From Terriglobia bacterium (GTDB lineage Bacteria > Acidobacteriota > Terriglobia > UBA7540), in NCBI GenBank assembly GCA_030036915.1, contig JASHSC010000269.1, positions 1 through 16,116 on the forward strand: a stretch of 16,116 nucleotides of DNA. The letters are read 5' to 3'. Positions within the stretch are counted from its first letter, which is position 1. Each line of letters starts with the position of its first letter. Shown in pieces: positions 1 to 6,200 of the stretch. A model generated the notes under the pieces. The model saw nothing but the letters and a program-made list of their open reading frames with translations. It was not told the origin of the DNA and made no database searches. The translations under genes and the position numbers were made by a program.

Positions 1-180
1 TTCCGTTCGCTTCTCGATTCGGGCGTCTACTTTCCTCCCGCGCAGTTTGAAGCTGCGTTTGTCTCCACCACCCACAGCGAAGGAGATGTGTCCGCCACGA
101 TCCAGGCGGCGAGTAATGCACTTTCGGCCTTGAGAGACGGGCCGCAGCCAGGCGGTCGTGGTGCTGGAGGGGGGAGTTGA
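1..180 (+). CDS. hemL: Glutamate-1-semialdehyde 2,1-aminomutase, C-terminal end (partial)
   Basis: Frame 1 is open from the window edge to a TGA at 178-180 and gives the last 59 residues of a protein. It begins FRSLLDSGVYFPPAQFEAAF and continues with STTHSEGDVSATIQAAS. This matches the conserved C-terminus of glutamate-1-semialdehyde aminomutase (GVY-x-P-S/A-x-FEA-x-F-x-S-x-AHS-x-x-D-I), the cytosolic PLP enzyme that converts glutamate-1-semialdehyde to 5-aminolevulinate for tetrapyrrole synthesis. The PLP-binding lysine and the rest of the enzyme lie upstream of the window. The last residues, from about the GGRGAGGGS tail, are encoded over the 3' end of the tRNA-Leu gene on the opposite strand. 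That low-complexity tail may be a neutral read-through rather than part of the fold. Assignment is from the C-terminal motif only. Confidence 0.85.
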   Translation, partial: FRSLLDSGVYFPPAQFEAAFVSTTHSEGDVSATIQAASNALSALRDGPQPGGRGAGGGS

Positions 181-247
181 ACCCCCATGCCGGGTGACCG
201 GCGGCAGATTTTGAGTCTGCTGCGTCTGCCAATTCCGCCACTCCAGC
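159..247 (-). tRNA. tRNA-Leu (anticodon CAA)
   Basis: Read on the minus strand, this 89-nt stretch folds as a class II tRNA. The acceptor arm GCTGGAG pairs with CTCCAGC. The D arm is followed by the anticodon stem GCAGA/TCTGC with loop CTCAAAA, giving anticodon CAA, which reads UUG. A long variable arm has GCCGG and CCCGGC paired, and the T arm is GGGGG-TTCAACT-CCCCC. The discriminator is A73, as expected for leucine, and the CCA end is encoded (positions 159-161). The 3' end overlaps the end of hemL in antisense by 22 bases. A promoter lies just upstream, at 263-291. Confidence 0.96.
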
Positions 248-262
248 GCAATCGGGAATATC

Positions 263-291
263 AATTTAGCACGGGTGGGTGATTCGCTCAA
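263..291 (-). promoter_or_regulatory. Sigma70-type promoter of tRNA-Leu
   Basis: On the minus strand a -35 element TTGAGC (286-291) and a -10 element TAAATT (263-268) are separated by exactly 17 bases. The -10 lies 15 bases before the first base of the mature tRNA. Each box matches consensus at 4 of 6 positions. The spacing and position relative to the tRNA make it a likely promoter, though this is not proven. Confidence 0.5.
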
Positions 292-484
292 CTTGGTTGT
301 TGGGCGAATTGCGCGTAGGGGCGGTTTGTCCTGCGGCCCAAAGACTTCGCCCTGCGACGCGAAGCCGTCTTCGGGCGACCAGCCGGGCGACGGGTTGCGA
401 ACTGTCATTACGACCCTGCGAGGGGAGCGCAGCAGCCATCGCAGGTGCCATCGTGCGGCGACGAGGGCATGCTCTTAAAGCTTT

Positions 485-493
485 TGATATACT
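485..493 (+). promoter_or_regulatory. Extended -10 promoter candidate
   Basis: TG-A-TATACT is an extended -10 motif (TGnTATAAT, 5 of 6 in the hexamer) without a recognisable -35 box. It sits about 36 bases before the ATG of the OB-fold-like protein, so transcription would start near 500 and leave a short leader of about 30 nt. Confidence 0.4.
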
Positions 494-529
494 TCCCCTG
501 AGCACAGGTTCGCGGACGGATGTGGTGCG

Positions 530-1000
530 ATGCAGCGAAGGCCGATCCTTGCGGTTACGGGACTTCTGGCTCTGGCCTTCGGGCTGGGAATAGGAGTGGG
601 TACGCGGTTTGGGCGAAAGCCTGCTTCGATTCCTGCCGACCCGGTTACTTTCCAGCAGGCAGGTGCTAGCTATGCGACTTCTCAGACCACCCCTTCCTCC
701 ACTCCGTCACCCTGTGTGGACATTCGCAATGCCGGGCCGCTGGTGGGCTCAAGCGGCTGCGTTTCCGGGCTTGTCCTGCGGGTTTATTCGGCGCGCACAG
801 GCAATACCTTTCTGGATTTCTGCCAGGATTACCATTCCTGCCCTTTTTCCAGTGTGATTTTCGCAACCGACAAGAGCAAATTTGGCGATCTGGGAGCTCT
901 ACAAGGCAGGCGAGTGGAGATTCGGGGCGATGTGATCTCTTACCAGGGCCGGGCGGAAATCGTCATTCGAGATCCGCAGCAGGTTCGAAGCGTGAATTGA
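530..1000 (+). CDS. Small membrane-anchored or exported OB-fold-like protein, unknown function
   Basis: The protein has 156 residues. It begins MQRRPILAV and has one hydrophobic segment at about residues 7-26, which is a signal anchor or an uncleaved signal. A Ser/Thr/Pro-rich linker follows (about 35-60). The C-terminal domain (about 76-152) has a beta-rich pattern, with NTFLDFCQDY, PFSSVIFA, LQGRRVEIRGDVISYQGRAEIVI and DPQQV. It resembles the OB-fold nucleic-acid-binding-like domain found in many small bacterial exported proteins. Four cysteines (62, 77, 98, 104) could form two disulfides if the domain lies outside the membrane. The Shine-Dalgarno site before the ATG is weak. It is a single gene between tRNA-Leu/hemL and a TPR gene, and the neighbours give no role. 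The OB-fold call is pattern-based; the biochemical function is unknown. Confidence 0.7.
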   Translation: MQRRPILAVTGLLALAFGLGIGVGTRFGRKPASIPADPVTFQQAGASYATSQTTPSSTPSPCVDIRNAGPLVGSSGCVSGLVLRVYSARTGNTFLDFCQDYHSCPFSSVIFATDKSKFGDLGALQGRRVEIRGDVISYQGRAEIVIRDPQQVRSVN

Positions 1001-1022
1001 GATGAGGGATATGGGATAGGGG

Positions 1023-1295
1023 AAAAGGGTAAAGGTTAGATAAAGCGTAAGCGCAGGATATTGGGCTCAGGTGGGGGACGGGCGGGTCGCTCGGTTTTTC
1101 GTCGACTGACAGGCAGGCACGCATTTCATTTCAGGGTATTTTTCAGATGACTAGAGTGAGCCAGTTCAAAAATGCACATTTGGTTGAGGGCGTGCCTCCA
1201 ACCTCATCTCTAAAATCTTTCCAGCCCGGCAAAGGTTCTCCGGGAAGGCCTCGCCGCCTCGCGTTTTCCCTTCACCCTTTAACCTTCACCCTTTT
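1023..1295. repeat. Inverted pair of AAGGGTGAAGG-type repeats
   Basis: The 16-mer at 1023-1038 (AAAAGGGTAAAGGTTA) is the reverse complement of 1280-1295 with one mismatch, 15 of 16. The downstream arm is part of a longer low-complexity stretch, 1268-1295, made of CCCTTCACC-like units. The left arm is intergenic. The right arm lies inside the reading frame of the TPR gene, where it codes for part of the hydrophobic leader. Confidence 0.55.
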
Positions 1296-2661
1296 GTTGT
1301 TCTGCTTTCTTCCCTCTGCTTACAACCAACAGCGTGGCGCGGCCTCGATCCCGGCCGTCCAAGTGACCAAGCAAGCCAGCGACCTTATTTTGCAGGGCTT
1401 CGATTACCTGGGTCAGCACGATGCCGCGGGGGCGGAGAAGGCATTCCGCGCGGCCATTGAAATTCAGCCGGAAGTGGAGGCGGCCCATCGTGGTTTGGGA
1501 ATAGCGCTTCGTGAGGAAGGGCGGCTTGCAGACGCATTTCGCGAATTGCAGACCGCCACGCAGCTCGATCCCTCGGATTCCGATGCCCACTTCACCTTGG
1601 GCTCCGTAGCGTGGGCGTTGAGCTTGCCGGTCAATTCCCAGCTCAACAAAAAAGGGGGCCTTACTCTATCCGACTATCAAGGCATCGCGGGGGAAGAGTT
1701 TTCAAGAGCGCTCGCCCTCAGCCCCAAGGATGCCATGCTGCGCATCAATCTGGCGGTCCTCTATCTTGACTCGGATCGGCCGCACGATTCGATTCCGCAG
1801 GCGCAGGAAGCGGTGAGGATCGCTCCGAACAACCCGCTTGCGCACATTACTCTGGGCCGCGCTTACTTCGCCAGCGGGGAAGAGGAGAAGGCCGCCTCGG
1901 AGTACGACGCCGCAGCCAAGCTTGACCCTCACGATGGTCAGGCTTTCTTCGCGCTTGGCGAGATGCGCATGTTCCAACACCGTACGGCGGAGGCGGAAGC
2001 GGCGTTGCGGCAGGCACTTCAAGCCTCACCTGACCTGGGACCTGCCTATGCGGCTTTGGCGCAGATTCTGGTGGAGCAAGACAAGAATAACGAAGCGCGC
2101 TCTCTTCTGGAAAAGGCCGTGGCACTGAATTCCCAGGACTGGCAGAGCCAGTACGAGCTTGCGGTGCTGCTGAATCAAGCCGGTGAGACGGCGCGCGCCA
2201 CGGATCTTCTTCAGAAAGTCCTGCAAGTCAACCCGGAATTTCCCGGCGCGCGGGAGCAGTTGGCTACTGGCCTCCTGCGGCGGGGAGACATTCAGGGAGC
2301 TTCGACTCTGGCGGGGAAAATGATTGCGGAGAATCCCCAGGGGCCGGAGGGGCATCGCGTCATGGCGTTGGTCCTCTGGAAGCAGCGGGACTATGAAGGC
2401 TCGCTGGCCGAGTGCGCCATGGTGCTGAACGTTGACCCGGATTCCGCCGCCATGATGGCGCTTCAGTCTATCGCCTTGTGGCAGGCCGGAAACCACCGTG
2501 AAGCCCAAAAGGCCTTTCGCGACGCCGCCAAGGTGGAGCCCAAAGTGGCCACCGCCGACGTTTTCTGCCGACTGCTCCTCTGCGACGCGCACGACATCAA
2601 TATTGTCAGCGATTTTCTCCACAAGAACCGCTGGGTTCTGGCGCCCCCCATGGAGCAGTAG
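1147..2661 (+). CDS. Exported tetratricopeptide-repeat (TPR) protein
   Basis: The protein has 504 residues as drawn. A hydrophobic stretch at about 38-59 (LAFSLHPLTFTLLLFCFLPS) looks like a signal peptide, so the product is probably periplasmic or membrane-attached. From about residue 75 to 465 it is almost entirely TPR units of 34 residues, about ten or eleven by eye, with the usual G/A/P spacing (for example AHRGLGIALREEGRLADAF and AHITLGRAYFASGEEEKAA). An irregular insert of about 25 residues falls around 160-185. TPR arrays form a superhelix that binds other proteins; no catalytic domain is present and the partner is unknown. The first 37 residues lack homology-like features and the ATG has no clear ribosome-binding site, so the start is uncertain. 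A GTG at 1192 is an alternative that keeps the signal. The next gene begins 170 bases downstream. Confidence 0.85.
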   Translation: MTRVSQFKNAHLVEGVPPTSSLKSFQPGKGSPGRPRRLAFSLHPLTFTLLLFCFLPSAYNQQRGAASIPAVQVTKQASDLILQGFDYLGQHDAAGAEKAFRAAIEIQPEVEAAHRGLGIALREEGRLADAFRELQTATQLDPSDSDAHFTLGSVAWALSLPVNSQLNKKGGLTLSDYQGIAGEEFSRALALSPKDAMLRINLAVLYLDSDRPHDSIPQAQEAVRIAPNNPLAHITLGRAYFASGEEEKAASEYDAAAKLDPHDGQAFFALGEMRMFQHRTAEAEAALRQALQASPDLGPAYAALAQILVEQDKNNEARSLLEKAVALNSQDWQSQYELAVLLNQAGETARATDLLQKVLQVNPEFPGAREQLATGLLRRGDIQGASTLAGKMIAENPQGPEGHRVMALVLWKQRDYEGSLAECAMVLNVDPDSAAMMALQSIALWQAGNHREAQKAFRDAAKVEPKVATADVFCRLLLCDAHDINIVSDFLHKNRWVLAPPMEQ

Positions 2662-2831
2662 GGCCGCGGCGCCCCCTCGTCCCTGCGTGCCAAATCGGGA
2701 CGTATTCGCAAGAGTTCCTCGCAAAATTTTCGATCACGTGTTACGATGCGCACCGCGTAGTTCATCCTCGAACCATCCGCCGTACTCGCGGTGGAAATCT
2801 GAATGGCAACAACCGGCTGGGAGGAATCGCC

Positions 2832-3188
2832 ATGGCAATTTTTATCGTGGAGAAGGTTATTGATGGCATCATGCTGGTGGATTTGCGCGGTCGCATCACC
2901 CTGGGGCCGGAGACGGAGACGCTGCGCAATAAGTTGAAGGATCTGCTCACCGCCGGTCACAAGCACATTCTCCTGAATCTTGGTGAGGTGACTTACCTTG
3001 ATAGCGTTGGCCTCTCGAGCCTGGTTTCCGGCTACACCTCCGCGCGCAACATGGGAGGTGATTTGAAACTCCTGCACCTGCCCCGCGGAGTCGCGCAACT
3101 TCTCCAGATTACCCGCCTTAGCACCGTCTTCGAAATCTATGAGGACCTCTCCGCCGCGGTAAATTCATTCAAAACGGAAGTCCTCTGA
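2832..3188 (+). CDS. STAS-domain anti-sigma-factor antagonist (SpoIIAA/RsbV-like)
   Basis: The protein has 118 residues, the usual length for a free-standing STAS domain. It shows the family pattern: an N-terminal beta strand, DLRGRITLGPETETLRNKL, the central HILLNLGEVTYLDSVGLSSLV, and a C-terminal LLHLPRGVAQLLQITRLSTVFEIYED. In this family the serine of the D-S-x-G-L motif (here D57-S58-V59-G60-L61) is phosphorylated by an RsbW/SpoIIAB-like kinase, and the unphosphorylated form sequesters that kinase and frees the sigma factor. The start is well supported by GGGAGGA at 2819-2825, 6 nt before the ATG. No partner kinase, phosphatase or sigma gene is in the window, so this is an orphan copy whose target cannot be read here. 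A weak extended -10 (TGTTACGAT, 2739-2747) may drive it. Confidence 0.9.
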   Translation: MAIFIVEKVIDGIMLVDLRGRITLGPETETLRNKLKDLLTAGHKHILLNLGEVTYLDSVGLSSLVSGYTSARNMGGDLKLLHLPRGVAQLLQITRLSTVFEIYEDLSAAVNSFKTEVL

Positions 3189-3200
3189 GGGGGGAAACCG

Positions 3201-3218
3201 GTGGGGATTAAACCCCAC
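3201..3218 (+). terminator. Hairpin after the STAS gene, possible terminator
   Basis: GTGGGG (3201-3206) pairs perfectly with CCCCAC (3213-3218) across a six-base loop ATTAAA, 13 nt after the STAS stop codon. Flanking G-rich and GGTCCCC tracts could lengthen the stem. There is no run of T after it, so it would be an imperfect intrinsic terminator or an mRNA-end stabiliser. Confidence 0.4.
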
Positions 3219-3258
3219 TTGGTCCCCTGCGCAAATTTCTTTCGCAGAATTCATTCCT

Positions 3259-3287
3259 TTGACATTGACCTTGTGTGCTGGTAGAGT
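3259..3287 (+). promoter_or_regulatory. Sigma70-type promoter of the cold-shock gene
   Basis: A perfect -35 TTGACA (3259-3264), a 17-base spacer and a -10 TAGAGT (3282-3287, 4 of 6) lie upstream of the cold-shock gene. Transcription would start near 3294 and give a leader of about 67 nt before the ATG at 3361. Confidence 0.6.
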
Positions 3288-3360
3288 GGCCCCAACGTGC
3301 AAGAGGTGACTTCACTGGCAATATTAACGTAAAGCCCCCCCTGCGCAAATCGAGGTGCGT

Positions 3361-3564
3361 ATGCAAGGCACAATCAAGCGGGTCATTCGCGACCGCGGAT
3401 TTGGGTTCATTCGTTCTACAGATGGGCAAGAGGTGTTTTTCCATCGCAGCAGCCTTCAACAGCTCAATTTTGACGGGCTGAAGGAAGGTGAGGCGGTGGA
3501 GTTTGAAATGGAGCGCGGTGAAAAAGGACCCCGGGCAACGAACGTTCGGCCCGGAGCGAAGTAA
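3361..3564 (+). CDS. Cold-shock-domain protein (CspA family)
   Basis: The protein has 67 residues, the normal size for a CspA-type single cold-shock domain, a five-stranded beta barrel that binds single-stranded RNA or DNA in the cytoplasm. The RNP1 motif is RGFGFI (12-17; usually KGYGFI) and RNP2 is VFFHRSSL (from residue 25). The C-terminal EGEAVEFEMERGEKGPRATNV closes the barrel as in the family. The usual tryptophan near the N-terminus (KWFN) is replaced by KRVI, a common variant in this phylum. The ATG at 3361 was preferred over the in-frame GTG at 3355 because GAGG at 3352-3355 is spaced 5 nt from the ATG. It is transcribed alone from the promoter at 3259-3287. The leader is long enough to carry a temperature-sensitive fold, but none was proven. 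Confidence 0.93.
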   Translation: MQGTIKRVIRDRGFGFIRSTDGQEVFFHRSSLQQLNFDGLKEGEAVEFEMERGEKGPRATNVRPGAK

Positions 3565-3706
3565 GCTTCCCGGCATCGCAAACTCCCCCCGGAAATTGCG
3601 CTTTACATTCACCCCCCGGTTAGTGTCTCTGCGGCAATAAATAGGACAAGTGACGTCATTCCAGCCGGTTTTGCTCTCGGCATCCTTATTCCCCACAGTT
3701 TAAGCC

Positions 3707-3734
3707 TTGACAGTCACACGAATGTGAGTAGTCT
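3707..3734 (+). promoter_or_regulatory. TTGACA box with an operator-like palindrome
   Basis: TTGACA (3707-3712) is followed by TCACA-CGAA-TGTGA (3714-3727), a perfect 5-bp inverted repeat with a 4-base centre, and then TAGTCT (3729-3734) as a poor -10 (3 of 6) at 16-base spacing. The palindrome lies where a repressor or activator dimer would sit. It is upstream of the secreted esterase gene, 260 bases from its start. This is a suggestion from layout only. Confidence 0.3.
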
Positions 3735-3870
3735 TAGCGCGAGAATTCGCCGGCGCGGAAAACTCTTGTCCGCGGCGGACGCTTTTGTGGGAGATTGCGT
3801 TGGACTGAGGTAGCTGCACACGGGGAAGCCAAGGTTTCATGCGTGCCGAGCAGCAACCCAGGAGGTGCTC

Positions 3871-3937
3871 TCACCACAGAGTTCACAGAGGCGCACAGAG
3901 TAAGGCGTCTCTGGGTTCTCTGTGCGCTCTGTGGTGA
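3871..3937. repeat. CACAGAG-type intergenic inverted repeat, left copy
   Basis: The left arm, 3871-3900, reads TCACCACAGAG, then an insertion, then CGCACAGAG. The right arm, 3918-3937 (CTCTGTGCGCTCTGTGGTGA), is its reverse complement apart from a ten-base insertion in the left arm. A related sequence occurs at 6140-6169 on the other side of the esterase gene. Confidence 0.7.
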
Positions 3938-3993
3938 CAGCCCTTACTGGTAATCGGAAAATTTCGATAGGCAGGACGTTTCCCGGAGGAAAA

Positions 3994-6000
3994 ATGAAGA
4001 AGCAAGTCATATTCGGTTTTCTTGCACTGATCATCCCGAGTCTGTTGGCCGCCCAGAGCACTCCCTACCAGTTAAAGCCCATTTTGGAGAAGGACCTTCA
4101 ATCGCCTGCATTGGTGGAGTTTCAGCTCCAAGAGTTTCTGATGAAGCAGGTCCCCGCGCTCCTAGCCGTTTCCACGCCCGGGGAGTGGACGCGCGAGGGC
4201 GAGCAGATCCGCAAGCGCGTGCTCGAAGATGTGGTTTATCACGGCTGGCCGAGCGACTGGGTGAATTCGCCGCCTCGCTTCGAAGACGTTGGGACCGTCC
4301 CCTCGGGTAAAGGGTACACGCTGCATAAATTGCGATACGAGGTGGTGCCGGGGTTTTACACCACCGCGCTGCTCTATGCGCCCGAGAATCTTCAAGGCAA
4401 AGCGCCGGCGGTGCTCAATGTGATGGGTCATCACGGCGACCGCGGCAAGGCGGAGGAATTCCAGCAGAAAATGTGCATCAACGAAGCCCTGCGCGGCATG
4501 ATCGCGCTGAATCTCGAGTGGCTGGACATGGGTGAATCGTACACCCCCGAGAACACCCACTGGTTCGGCGGGCATTTGGACCTAGTGGGCGCGAACATGG
4601 AGGGATTGTTCTACTTGGCGATGCGCCGAGGGCTCGATTACTTGTGGCAGGACCCAAAGGTGGACCAGAAGCGCATCGCGGTCACGGGGTTATCGGGCGG
4701 AGGGTGGCAAACCATCATCTTGAGTTCGCTTGACGAGCGCGTAGATGTGTCCATTCCCGTGGCGGGATATACGTCGCTCGAGGGCAGAATGGCGCTCGCC
4801 CCGCGCGCCGAGGCCGGCGACCTGGAACAGAACGCCACCGATCTGGTCATGGCAAGCCAGGACTACCCGACGCTGACGGCCATTCGTGCCCCCCGGCCCA
4901 CGCTGCTGATCAACAATGCCGAGGACGATTGCTGCTTCCGCGCCGCCCTGGTGAAGCCGTACATCTATGAGGCCGTGCGCCCCTACTATCGCCTCTACGG
5001 GCAGGAGGACAATCTGCGCTTCTTCGAGAACACCACCATCTCCGCGCACAATTACGAAGTGGACGACCAGCGGCAGGCGTACAAGTTTCTCGACCAGCAT
5101 TTTGGATTGCCAGCGAGCGACGAGCCCATTGACGTGGGAGCGGATGTGAAAAGCTACACGGACCTCGCGGGCGGAGTTCCCAAAGACAGTCTCACCATTC
5201 TGGGGCTGGCGCGGAAACTTGCCGGCGAAATCACCCGTCCGGCGATTCCCACTGACCCCGCGGCGAATGCGGAATGGGCGGATGCGCAACGGACCAAACT
5301 GCAATCCGTCGTTCGCTATCAACCTGTGAGGGTGGATCAGGTTTGGGCCGTGGCCAACACCAAGCACAACGGTGTGGAATCGGTTTCGTATCGCCTGCTG
5401 CTGAGCAACGGCTTGAGCGCCACGGGAATTTGGCTGAAGAATATTCCCACACTTGAGCGAGCGCCGCTTACCGTCGTGTTGAACGATAAGGGAAAGAAGA
5501 ACGCGCACGAAGAGGTGTGGGACCGCATGCCAGAGGTTGCCGACCGCATGGACCGCGGCGAACAGGTATTCGTGGCCGATCTGCTCTTCACCGGCGACGC
5601 CGCGCCCGAGGGTGGACAGTTTCTATTTCCTGAAATGCTGGCAACCGCCGGCGATCGCCCGTTGGGGTTGGAAGCCGCACAGTTGATCGCCCTCGGGAAT
5701 TGGGTGGAGGCCAAGTGGAATGCGCCCTCGATGCGCCTTGAAACCAACGGAATCCGCACCCAGCTTGACGCGCTGGTTGCCGCGGCACTTTCGCCCCATG
5801 AATTCTCCACGATCAGTGTGAATGGCGGAATGAAAAGCCTGCAGTATCTTCTCGACAAACCCATTGGGTATGATGGCCACGCTGACCTCTTTTGCCTGGA
5901 CTTATACAAGTACTTCGACGTCGACCGCCTGATCGCCACCGCTACGCCGACCCCGATCCACGAGCACGATTTCGCGGAAGATGCGGTTAAGACTGAGTAG
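3994..6000 (+). CDS. Secreted alpha/beta hydrolase, acetyl-xylan-esterase-like, with a second degenerate hydrolase-like domain
   Basis: The ATG at 3994 follows GGAGGA (3985-3990) and starts a typical Sec signal peptide (MKKQVIFGFLALIIPSLLAAQS), giving 668 residues. An upstream in-frame ATG at 3922 lies within an intergenic repeat and was rejected. The first domain (about 100-370) is an alpha/beta hydrolase: MGHHGDRGKAEE forms the oxyanion-side loop, GLSGGG carries the nucleophile Ser234, NNAEDD the acid (Asp311 or Asp312) and SAHNYE the His352. Relatives act as carbohydrate or peptide esterases, often acetyl esterases on plant polysaccharides. The second half (about 385-668) again shows the hydrolase strand/helix order (APLTVVLNDKG, EQVFVADLLFTGD, NGIRTQLDALVAAALSP), but the nucleophile elbow reads G-I-R-T-Q with no serine, so it is probably structural. 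The true substrate is unknown. Confidence 0.8.
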   Translation: MKKQVIFGFLALIIPSLLAAQSTPYQLKPILEKDLQSPALVEFQLQEFLMKQVPALLAVSTPGEWTREGEQIRKRVLEDVVYHGWPSDWVNSPPRFEDVGTVPSGKGYTLHKLRYEVVPGFYTTALLYAPENLQGKAPAVLNVMGHHGDRGKAEEFQQKMCINEALRGMIALNLEWLDMGESYTPENTHWFGGHLDLVGANMEGLFYLAMRRGLDYLWQDPKVDQKRIAVTGLSGGGWQTIILSSLDERVDVSIPVAGYTSLEGRMALAPRAEAGDLEQNATDLVMASQDYPTLTAIRAPRPTLLINNAEDDCCFRAALVKPYIYEAVRPYYRLYGQEDNLRFFENTTISAHNYEVDDQRQAYKFLDQHFGLPASDEPIDVGADVKSYTDLAGGVPKDSLTILGLARKLAGEITRPAIPTDPAANAEWADAQRTKLQSVVRYQPVRVDQVWAVANTKHNGVESVSYRLLLSNGLSATGIWLKNIPTLERAPLTVVLNDKGKKNAHEEVWDRMPEVADRMDRGEQVFVADLLFTGDAAPEGGQFLFPEMLATAGDRPLGLEAAQLIALGNWVEAKWNAPSMRLETNGIRTQLDALVAAALSPHEFSTISVNGGMKSLQYLLDKPIGYDGHADLFCLDLYKYFDVDRLIATATPTPIHEHDFAEDAVKTE

Positions 6001-6139
6001 GTTGCGAGATTATCCAGTCTAAAACTTGGAGCCCGCTGCCATACGAGGTATGATTCCGTGCGAACTGTGGAGTGAAGCGTGGTGCGGTTGGGAAAAGACT
6101 CCACCCGAAGAGGGCAAGGAGCTACATAAAGAGGTATTT

Positions 6140-6169
6140 CTCTGTGAATCTCTGTGCCCTCTGTAGTGA
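6140..6169. repeat. CACAGAG-type intergenic repeat, right copy
   Basis: CTCTGTGAATCTCTGTGCCC followed by TCTGTAGTGA closely resembles the right arm of the 3871-3937 element (CTCTGTGCGCTCTGTGGTGA) and repeats the unit CTCTGTG twice. It lies between the esterase and the Gfo/Idh/MocA gene, about 30 bases before that gene's start. Confidence 0.6.
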
Positions 6170-6200
6170 GATTTTTATTTCTTAAATCGGGGGATAATCA

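Larger units (their letters stand above)
3565..3993. other. 429-base gene-free spacer
   Basis: No open frame here looks coding. The spacer holds a TTGACA box (3707-3712) next to a perfect inverted repeat (3714-3727), a 13-base palindrome GTCCGCGGCGGAC (3768-3780) and the CACAGAG-type inverted repeat at 3871-3937. The remainder, 3565-3700, shows nothing recognisable. The ribosome-binding site of the next gene lies at its end. Confidence 0.6.

Noticed and set aside
279..593. Small open frames in the spacer between tRNA-Leu and the OB-fold-like gene
   Set aside because: Composition is Arg/Ala-rich as expected from random GC-rich DNA, there is no ribosome-binding site, and one frame overlaps the better-supported gene at 530.
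3922..3993. Upstream ATG extending the esterase by 24 residues
   Set aside because: It lies inside the CACAGAG-type repeat, has no ribosome-binding site and would bury the clear signal peptide that begins at 3994 behind GGAGGA.
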